A stretch of 5,914 nt of DNA from an uncultured Allomuricauda sp. Lineage in GTDB: Bacteria > Bacteroidota > Bacteroidia > Flavobacteriales > Flavobacteriaceae. The translations under genes and the position numbers were made by a program. Within the stretch, counting starts at the first letter, position 1, and each line of letters starts with the position of its first letter. Shown here piece after piece: positions 1 through 5,338 of the stretch. Under the pieces are notes generated by a model. It did no database searches. It was not told where the DNA came from and saw nothing but the letters and a program-made list of their open reading frames with translations. The stretch covers positions 1 to 5,914 of the forward strand of contig CALDPL010000043.1 in NCBI GenBank assembly GCA_937911965.1, written 5' to 3'.

Positions 1-70
1 GGTCTTTTGATCTGGTTTGTCACCACCAAGGTAAACTTATTTTCCGTAATCCGGAATTAATTCTAGGACC
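1..70. other. Unassigned edge, possible convergent intergenic end
   Basis: No gene can be assigned here. On the plus strand, frame 1 is open from the window edge for 19 codons and stops at TAA (58-60); the encoded tail (…FVTTKVNLFSVIRN) could be the C-terminus of a gene converging on dsbD. On the minus strand a frame is open from about base 36 outward (VYLGGDKPDQKT), but it follows a stop and has no ATG, so it is not a convincing start. A small inverted repeat (TTCCG/CGGAA, 5-nt loop, 42-56) is followed on the plus strand by a T-rich stretch. The short palindrome GAATTAATTC lies at 54-63. The AT-rich composition fits an intergenic end, but 70 bases are too few to decide. Confidence 0.3.
42..56. 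terminator. Weak hairpin downstream of dsbD, possible terminator
   Basis: TTCCG pairs with CGGAA around the loop TAATC. It lies 14 to 29 bases past the dsbD stop codon. The stem is only 5 bp, and there is no U tract in the dsbD (minus) direction; on the plus strand it is followed by TTAATTCT. It could be a poor terminator or chance. If the plus-strand frame ending at 58-60 is real, the hairpin would lie inside that coding sequence, which weakens the call. Confidence 0.15.
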
Positions 71-2053
71 TCATCGGTTGTTCGGGGCAGCGTTGAACCG
101 ATCCAGACCGGATTCCAGCCAGGCCCGGTAGGTTTCCACATCGACGTACTGGACCGCATTGCCCAAGAGTTCCAGATCGGGGGAAAGCAACACATAATAG
201 GGTTGGGAAGCGGCATTGAAATTGACGGATTGGAAGGTACCCCATTTCTGGCCCACCGTGGCAATGTTCTTGACCCTGCCCGAATCGTATTTAAAGTCGA
301 AACGCTCCTCCTCGGGGAGTTCCTTTCGGTCGTCCACATACAGGGAAATCAATACGTACCGATCCCTCAATATCGGATACACCCCAGGATCGCTCCACAC
401 ATGTTCCTCCATTTTCCTGCAGTTCACACAGGCCCAGCCCGTAAAATCCAATAAAATGGGCTTGTTCACTTCCCGGGCATGGGCCAGACCACTTTCAAAA
501 TCCTTATAGCAGTCCAGGCCCAAGGGGCAATCGGTCGAGGCAGCTGCCAGGGAATAAAAATCCGGAGGGGGAAAGCCACTCAGGAGTTTCAAAGGGGCAA
601 TCTTAAAGATCCCCAAGACCAAATAGACCGAAAATGCAAGGCTCAACAGGCCGACCAAGGCCCTGGGCATGCCCAATTTCTTTTTGGGGCCATCGTGCGG
701 AAACCGTATCCATCCAAAAAGGTAGAGGGCCATCAATATAAAGATCAGGGCCCAGATACCGACGAACACCTCCCTCTTCAACAGGCCCCAATTGCCCACC
801 AGGTCGGCATTGGAGAGGAACTTAAAGGCAAGGGCGAGTTCCAAAAAGCCCAATACCACCTTGAGGGTCGTCATCCAGCCCCCCGACTTGGGCAGGGAGT
901 TCAACCAGGCCGGAAACATCGCGAACAGGGCAAAGGGAAGGGCCAGTGCCAATCCGAACCCGACCATTCCGACGGTCAGGTTGGTGGCCACATTTCCCTC
1001 TGCCAGGGTGGTACTTCCCAATAGCCCGCCCAAGATGGGCCCGGTGCAGGAAAAGGACACTATGGCCAGGGTCAGCGCCATGAAGAAAATGCCCAATCCC
1101 CCCCCGACCTTGGAAGAAATCGAATCCATCTTATTGGACCAGGAAGTGGGAAGGGTCAGTTCGTAATAGCCAAAGAAGGAAAAGGCAAAGACTACAAAGA
1201 TGACAAAGAAGAACACATTGAGCCAGATGTTGGTGGAAATCGTGTTCAGGATCTGGGAGTCCACCGAATCGAACAGGTGGAAGGGCAGGCTCAACAGAAA
1301 ATAAATCAATACAATAAAGAAGCCGTACAGTACTGCGTTCCCAAGGCCCTTTGAGCGTTGTCCTGACTGTTTTGTGAAGAAGGAGACCGTCAGGGGGATC
1401 ATGGGAAACACACAGGGGGTCAGCAATGCGATAAAGCCTCCCAGGAACCCTAGGCCAAAGATCATCCAAAGCCCGGTATTTTCCTTGAGGTTGGCCGCAT
1501 TTTCATGGACCAGAAGTTCCCTGTTGCCCAATTCCAATTTCAGGGATTCCCCCATTTGAAGGGAACGATCGTCCAATTCGATCTGCTCGGCGACAAATTC
1601 ACTGCCGTCCAGGCTGATCTGGAACAACACATCCTTGGGGATGCACACTTCCTTACAGATTTGGTAGAAGAGGTTGACCGAAATCTGGTTCACCCCTTCC
1701 CTGATTAGCTCGATTTTTTGGGTAAAAATGGCCTCATTCCGGAAAAAAGTCTCCTCCACCTCAAAAATATCACTGTATTCCTTTATGGTGGGGCTTTCCT
1801 CGGTATTCCCCAAGAGCCGGTAGTCCTCCCCTGCCCGCTCGAAGGTGAACTCACTGGGCAGGGAACCGCCCTCGGCGGTATATTGGGAATAGACGTGCCA
1901 ACCCTCCATGATCTTTCCCTTGAAGACCAATTCAAATTCCGTATCGCTTATCTTGTGTACCTCGTGGCTCCAATGGGCCGGATCGGCATCCGTCTGCGCA
2001 GTTGCGGTAAGGCCGGTGAAAAGTAGGCCCAAAAAAAGTAAAGTTCTACTCAT
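71..2053 (-). CDS. dsbD: Thiol:disulfide interchange protein DsbD
   Basis: This inner-membrane protein of 660 residues carries electrons from cytoplasmic thioredoxin to periplasmic thiol proteins, for disulfide isomerisation and cytochrome c maturation. All three DsbD modules are visible. A signal peptide (residues 1-20, ending TATAQ) leads into a periplasmic alpha domain with the cysteine pair CKEVC (133/137). About eight membrane helices follow (roughly 195-485), with the CcdA-type cysteines in LLTPCVFPMIP (214) and SFSCTGP (336). A periplasmic thioredoxin-like gamma domain ends the protein, with active site CVNC (542/545) in the context FTGWACVNCRKME. An extra pair, Cys509 and Cys515, sits between the last helix and the gamma domain. 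The frame is open 27 codons further upstream to 2134, but I chose the ATG at 2053 because it directly precedes the signal peptide and overlaps the tilS stop as ATGA, the usual sign of translational coupling. Length and domain order match the family, and nothing appears broken. Confidence 0.96.
   Translation of the reverse strand: MSRTLLFLGLLFTGLTATAQTDADPAHWSHEVHKISDTEFELVFKGKIMEGWHVYSQYTAEGGSLPSEFTFERAGEDYRLLGNTEESPTIKEYSDIFEVEETFFRNEAIFTQKIELIREGVNQISVNLFYQICKEVCIPKDVLFQISLDGSEFVAEQIELDDRSLQMGESLKLELGNRELLVHENAANLKENTGLWMIFGLGFLGGFIALLTPCVFPMIPLTVSFFTKQSGQRSKGLGNAVLYGFFIVLIYFLLSLPFHLFDSVDSQILNTISTNIWLNVFFFVIFVVFAFSFFGYYELTLPTSWSNKMDSISSKVGGGLGIFFMALTLAIVSFSCTGPILGGLLGSTTLAEGNVATNLTVGMVGFGLALALPFALFAMFPAWLNSLPKSGGWMTTLKVVLGFLELALAFKFLSNADLVGNWGLLKREVFVGIWALIFILMALYLFGWIRFPHDGPKKKLGMPRALVGLLSLAFSVYLVLGIFKIAPLKLLSGFPPPDFYSLAAASTDCPLGLDCYKDFESGLAHAREVNKPILLDFTGWACVNCRKMEEHVWSDPGVYPILRDRYVLISLYVDDRKELPEEERFDFKYDSGRVKNIATVGQKWGTFQSVNFNAASQPYYVLLSPDLELLGNAVQYVDVETYRAWLESGLDRFNAAPNNR
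2050..2053 (-). promoter_or_regulatory. ATGA stop/start overlap of tilS and dsbD
   Basis: Read on the minus strand, ATG (2053-2051) opens dsbD and TGA (2052-2050) closes tilS. Four-base overlaps of this kind usually let a terminating ribosome restart on the next gene. No Shine-Dalgarno sequence is needed or seen; the preceding bases (TAACATTGGATTC) are AT-rich. This overlap decides the dsbD start. Confidence 0.85.
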
Positions 2054-3357
2054 GAATCCAATGTTATCCTTAATATTTCCCGGGTTGAGGGTTCGACCCC
2101 GAACCTCCGATCGGCCCTTCTGCCCACCACCCATACTATGTCGTCGCCACTACAGAGCAGCCATTGTTTCGCCTTGGAACCCACATCCACCTTTTCATCC
2201 TTGAAGTATTTGGCCAACTTTTTCCGCCCCTTCATACCAAAAGGATAAAAATAGTCGCCATTATCCCATTTTCTTAACACCAAGGGAAAGTTTAACTTTT
2301 CTTTGTCCAAATAGATGCATTCCTTTCGGGTTTCCCCAATGCCATCGACCTTTTCCAGATGCAAGCCTAAGGGCAGTCCCTCCGGTTCCCCCGTATCGGG
2401 AACACTGTACCGTTCCCTTGGGACCTCTCCCAAAGGGGACAGGATCAGATGCTCCCGGTCCTTCAAAAGTCTATGGGTCGCCGATAACAGGAATTTTCCG
2501 CTCATGGCCCCCAGAAGCTGTTGGATCTCCTCCACATCCTTGAATCCGTAGGGTTGGAAGAGCCCGTACAGATAGGCCCCAAGGGGCTGCAAGGCTTGCA
2601 GTTCCCCTATCGGGATCCACTGGGCATCCCCCCGCTCCCCAAAAAGACGGTCCCTTGCATCCCCTATATGGTGTTCCATCAGGCCATGTGCCTGTTTCAG
2701 GTTGGCTTGGGTCCTTCTAAAATTTTCTGGAAAGGCCGGGTGCAGTTCCCGAAGTTTGGGAACCACGCCATGCCTGATCCGGTTCCTAAAGTATTTTTGG
2801 TCCCCATTGCTGCTGTCCTCCCGCCACGAAATGTTTTTCCCCGTGGCATGGGCCAACAATTCCTCCCTTGAAAAAGCGAGCAACGGGCGGACCACCCGTC
2901 CGTTGACCACGGGAATCCCCATAAGCCCCTCGATGCCGGTCCCACGGGAGAGGTTTATCAGAAAGGTCTCCAAATCGTCATCTGCGTGATGTGCCGTCAA
3001 CACATAATGCAGGTCCTGCTCCTCCATGACCCTATCAAACCAAGAATAGCGCAGTTCCCTCGCCGCCATTTGAATGGAGATCCGTCGCTTTTCGGCCCAA
3101 ACCGCTGTATCAAAAGCCTTCGACAGAAAGCGGACTCCCAAGGCCTCGGCCAAACCTCGCACAAAATCCTCATCCCCATCACTCTCACTCCCCCTCAAAC
3201 GAAAATTGCAGTGGGCCAATACAAAGTCCAATCCACCGGCCTTGGCCAAATGGGCAAGGACGGTGCTGTCCAATCCCCCGCTGCAGGCCAAAAGCAGGGG
3301 TTTCCCCTCTAGAAAGGGCAATTCTCTGTCAATATGTGCTGTGAATTTGGCCAACAT
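2050..3357 (-). CDS. tilS: tRNA(Ile)-lysidine synthase TilS
   Basis: TilS uses ATP to join lysine to C34 of the CAU-anticodon tRNA(Ile), so that it reads AUA and is charged with isoleucine; it is normally essential. The protein has 435 residues, within the usual range for a TilS with its C-terminal domains. The N-terminal PP-loop ATPase carries the signature SGGLDS (26-31). It is followed by AHCNFRLRGSESDGDE (48-63), the block TAHHADDDLETFLINL (121-136), and EDSSN…YFRNRIRHGVVP (180-200), all typical of the catalytic half. The C-terminal TilS domain is recognisable in LRKWDNGDYFYPFGMKGRKK (361-380) and DDIVWVVGRRADRRFGV (405-421). The ATG at 3357 precedes the expected beginning of the PP-loop fold. 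It follows pabB by 16 bp and overlaps dsbD by four bases. A promoter-like box lies directly in front of it. Confidence 0.97.
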   Translation of the reverse strand: MLAKFTAHIDRELPFLEGKPLLLACSGGLDSTVLAHLAKAGGLDFVLAHCNFRLRGSESDGDEDFVRGLAEALGVRFLSKAFDTAVWAEKRRISIQMAARELRYSWFDRVMEEQDLHYVLTAHHADDDLETFLINLSRGTGIEGLMGIPVVNGRVVRPLLAFSREELLAHATGKNISWREDSSNGDQKYFRNRIRHGVVPKLRELHPAFPENFRRTQANLKQAHGLMEHHIGDARDRLFGERGDAQWIPIGELQALQPLGAYLYGLFQPYGFKDVEEIQQLLGAMSGKFLLSATHRLLKDREHLILSPLGEVPRERYSVPDTGEPEGLPLGLHLEKVDGIGETRKECIYLDKEKLNFPLVLRKWDNGDYFYPFGMKGRKKLAKYFKDEKVDVGSKAKQWLLCSGDDIVWVVGRRADRRFGVEPSTREILRITLDS

Positions 3358-3361
3358 GCCG

Positions 3362-3395
3362 CAAAAATACGAATTAAGAACTGCCCTCTTCCAAA
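3362..3395 (-). promoter_or_regulatory. Candidate Bacteroidota-type promoter for tilS-dsbD
   Basis: On the minus strand, TTTG (3395-3392) and TATTTTTG (3369-3362) are separated by 22 bp. They match the Bacteroidota pattern of an upstream TTTG box and a TAnnTTTG box, and the spacing falls within the reported range of about 17 to 23. Transcription would begin at or almost at the tilS ATG (3357), giving a leaderless or near-leaderless mRNA. The upstream box and most of the spacer lie inside the end of pabB. The same octamer occurs once by chance on the plus strand inside tilS (around 2790), so one box match alone is weak evidence. Confidence 0.35.
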
Positions 3396-4666
3396 ACAGA
3401 CCTCATGGCCTTGGCCTTGAGCAGGCATTCCTGATATTCCTTTTCGGGATCCGACTTGGCCGTGATGGCACTGCCCACCGAAAAGGATACATAATTTCCA
3501 TCGGCCCGGTACAGGATGCTGCGGATGACCACATTGAGATCAAAATCCCCCTGCGGATCGAAATACCCTACCGCACCGCTGTACAGCCCTCTTTTACTCT
3601 GTTCCAATTGTTCGATGATCTTCATGGCCGAAATCTTTGGGGCCCCGGTCATACTGCCCATGGGAAAGCTTTCCTCTATGAGCTCCACGGGGTTCTTGTC
3701 CTTGGCCACCGTGGAAGTGATGGTCGAGATCATTTGGTTTACTTGTTTGAAAGAATACACTTTACATAGTTCTTCGACATTGACACTCCCTTTAAGTGCA
3801 CTCTTCGAGAGGTCGTTGCGCACCAGATCGGCGATCATCAAATTCTCGGCCCTTTCCTTGGGATCCCGTTCCAAGGATTCCCGTAGCAGTGCATCTTCGG
3901 CCGCATCCCTGCCCCTTGGGGAAGTTCCCTTGATCGGTTGGGAAATCACCTTTTGCCCCTGTTTCCTTAAATAGCGCTCCGGGGAGGCACAGATCAAATA
4001 GCGGGGGCCCAGTTTCATAAAGGCGGCAAAAGGGGGCTGGGAAATGGCGTTCAGTCCCCTATAGATATCCCAGGGATCGATCTGCAATTGTTCCGCGTAA
4101 AACTCCTGACAAAAATTGGCCTCATAGAGGTCCCCCCTTTGGATATGGTCCAGAAGACGTCCCACCTTTTCAAAATAGGCATCCTTGTAGATCCGCATTT
4201 TTATGGGTACCCTGGGTCCCCTATCCACCTGCGGCCGCTCGATCCCCCCAAGGGCCAGGATATTGGCAAGATCGACCTCCATGTCCTGGGAGTATGGTTC
4301 CAGGTAATGCATGTGAAGATCTCCCTCCTTCAAAACAATCAGCTTTTGGGGCTTGAAAAAGTGCAGGGGCGCAAATCCCAAACCATCGAAATTATTCGAT
4401 TCCAGACCCTCCAGGACATCCTTGATTTCATAGGAAAAATATCCGAACAACCAATCCTTGTGTCTTCCCACGAAGTCCTTGAGTTCCGCAAGCCCCCCTA
4501 TGGCCTCTTCCTGGCCCAGGGCCAAACAGGCCTCAAAACTGGAATATTTGTCCCGGTGGCCGTTGCTGTCCAACCAGATCACATCCCCTTGGGTCCTGGA
4601 CCATTCCAAGAGGGCATCCTTGGTTTTGCCCAAATCCAAAATCCTATGGGAACGGTGGACTCGCAA
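3374..4666 (-). CDS. pabB: Aminodeoxychorismate synthase component I (PabB family)
   Basis: This belongs to the chorismate-utilising family (anthranilate synthase I, PabB, isochorismate synthase). PabB adds ammonia to chorismate to make 4-amino-4-deoxychorismate, the precursor of p-aminobenzoate and folate. The protein has 430 residues. Visible motifs are GDLYEANFCQEF (178-189), SPERYL (228-233), PIKGTSPRG (244-252), RAENLMIADLVRNDL (272-286), FPMGSMTGAPK (334-344), YSGAVGYFDPQGDFDLN (362-378) and VGSAITAKSDPEKEY (397-411). PIKGT, with the lysine, is the PabB form; anthranilate synthases usually have PIAGT, so I favour PabB over TrpE. No amidotransferase (PabA) or lyase (PabC) lies in the window. 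The start is a TTG at 4666: the stop of the upstream gene is in the same frame two codons earlier, so no upstream start exists, and the first in-frame ATG is Met119, which would remove conserved sequence. Other possible starts (TTG at residue 20, GTG at 29) would also shorten a normal N-terminus. Confidence 0.9.
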   Translation of the reverse strand: MRVHRSHRILDLGKTKDALLEWSRTQGDVIWLDSNGHRDKYSSFEACLALGQEEAIGGLAELKDFVGRHKDWLFGYFSYEIKDVLEGLESNNFDGLGFAPLHFFKPQKLIVLKEGDLHMHYLEPYSQDMEVDLANILALGGIERPQVDRGPRVPIKMRIYKDAYFEKVGRLLDHIQRGDLYEANFCQEFYAEQLQIDPWDIYRGLNAISQPPFAAFMKLGPRYLICASPERYLRKQGQKVISQPIKGTSPRGRDAAEDALLRESLERDPKERAENLMIADLVRNDLSKSALKGSVNVEELCKVYSFKQVNQMISTITSTVAKDKNPVELIEESFPMGSMTGAPKISAMKIIEQLEQSKRGLYSGAVGYFDPQGDFDLNVVIRSILYRADGNYVSFSVGSAITAKSDPEKEYQECLLKAKAMRSVLEEGSS

Positions 4667-4669
4667 GGC

Positions 4670-5209
4670 CTAGTGTTGGGTTAGGGTTTCCAAAAAGTCC
4701 CGGACGGCCTTTTGATGCTCGGCTTTTAGATCTGGGTCCAAAATTTCCCCATTCCCAAAATTGTCACGGAAGGAGGGCAGGGAAAAGGAGGAGACAACTT
4801 CCCCCCCGAACCTGGGCAGCAGCTTGGCGGTCACCTCCTGGGAGCCCATTCCCCCGCGCTTTCCCCCGGAGGTGGACATCAAGAGGACCTTGGTGCCCTC
4901 CATAAATTTCCGGTCCAATCGGGACAACCAATCCATCAGGTTCTTAAAATAGGCCGAAGGGTTTCCGTTGTGCTCGTTCACCGAAAGTATCAAGCCCTCG
5001 GCGGTGCGGACATCCGCCGCAAATTCGACGATTTCCGGGGGATGGCCCTTCGATCTTTCATCATCCGCCCGGTACATGGGGAAGGAATATTGTGCCATGT
5101 CCTTGAATTGTACCGTATGTCCCTCCCCCAAGGCCACGGTGCAACGGACCAGTTCAAAATTTATGGAAGTGGAAGAATTGCTTCCGGCAAATGCCAGTAT
5201 TGAAGCCAT
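4670..5209 (-). CDS. NADPH-dependent FMN reductase family flavoprotein
   Basis: This is a cytoplasmic flavodoxin-like protein of 179 residues, close to the normal length for the NADPH-dependent FMN reductase family, whose members reduce flavins, quinones, azo compounds or chromate using bound FMN. The FMN phosphate-binding loop is GSNSSTSIN (9-17). The second flavin-contact segment is the family's P-x-Y-N…LKN-DW region, here NEHNGNPSAYFKNLMDWLS (78-96). A third is the STSGGKRGG loop (112-120). The usual P-E-Y-N is changed to V-N-E-H-N, so the exact substrate cannot be inferred. The ATG at 5209 sits directly before the first beta strand (SILAFAGS). The gene ends with TAG at 4672-4670 and is the first of the four-gene minus-strand run; it is divergent from the membrane acyltransferase gene. 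No redox partner is visible to suggest a specific role. Confidence 0.88.
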   Translation of the reverse strand: MASILAFAGSNSSTSINFELVRCTVALGEGHTVQFKDMAQYSFPMYRADDERSKGHPPEIVEFAADVRTAEGLILSVNEHNGNPSAYFKNLMDWLSRLDRKFMEGTKVLLMSTSGGKRGGMGSQEVTAKLLPRFGGEVVSSFSLPSFRDNFGNGEILDPDLKAEHQKAVRDFLETLTQH

Positions 5210-5233
5210 ATTCGCTTATTGTTGATTCTCGCG

Positions 5234-5260
5234 CTAAATTACCCATTTGATGGTGACCAA
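5234..5260 (-). promoter_or_regulatory. Candidate promoter for the minus-strand operon
   Basis: On the minus strand, TTG (5260-5258) is followed after 16 bp by TAATTTAG (5241-5234), one mismatch from TAnnTTTG. Transcription would begin near 5228, leaving a leader of about 20 nt before the ATG at 5209. The spacer is slightly short and the box imperfect, so this is a position-supported guess. The bases before the ATG (AACAATAAGCGAAT) are A-rich with no Shine-Dalgarno motif. Confidence 0.3.
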
Positions 5261-5281
5261 GGGGTATTTTGTCTATTTTTG
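5246..5281 (+). promoter_or_regulatory. Candidate promoter for the plus-strand acyltransferase gene
   Basis: TTTG (5246-5249) and TATTTTTG (5274-5281) match the two Bacteroidota promoter boxes, with a 24-bp spacer that is one or two bases longer than usual. A near-copy of the second box, TATTTTG (5265-5271), lies just upstream at a 15-bp distance. The predicted start near 5288 gives a leader of about 50 nt. The box and its flank (TATTTTTGCCGC) resemble the one before tilS (TATTTTTGCGGC). Confidence 0.4.
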
Positions 5282-5338
5282 CCGCGGAAAACATCCAAAC
5301 AACCTGCGATACAAGTATATAGAAAGAGAGTTGATCGA

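Noticed and set aside
1..36. Start of another minus-strand gene after dsbD (TTG or GTG near 23-31)
   Set aside because: There is no ATG, no ribosome site, and too few codons to judge; it cannot be separated from non-coding DNA.
479..1024. 181-residue plus-strand open frame opposite dsbD
   Set aside because: It is antisense to the clearly conserved membrane core of DsbD, its protein is rich in Gln/Gly/Lys/His with no recognisable domain, and no promoter or ribosome site precedes it.
2054..2134. 27-codon upstream extension of dsbD
   Set aside because: It would place a polar, charged segment before a good signal peptide and overlap the conserved C-terminus of tilS; the ATGA start at 2053 is far better.
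2785..2800. TATTTTTG promoter-like octamer on the plus strand inside tilS
   Set aside because: It is antisense to conserved tilS codons (the KYFRNRIR region), with no downstream plus-strand gene; treated as a chance match and as a caution for the other box calls.
3074..3769. 231-residue plus-strand open frame opposite the tilS and pabB junction
   Set aside because: It crosses two well-supported genes on the other strand, shows no domain, and can be explained by the low frequency of stop codons in the complementary frames of GC-richer coding sequence.
3374..4666. Assignment as anthranilate synthase component I (trpE)
   Set aside because: PIKGT with a lysine is the PabB form rather than PIAGT, and no trp genes lie nearby. 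The family is certain; the exact activity is less so.
4088..4684. 198-residue plus-strand open frame opposite pabB
   Set aside because: The full span of the minus-strand frame has PabB motifs; the antisense product has no recognisable feature.
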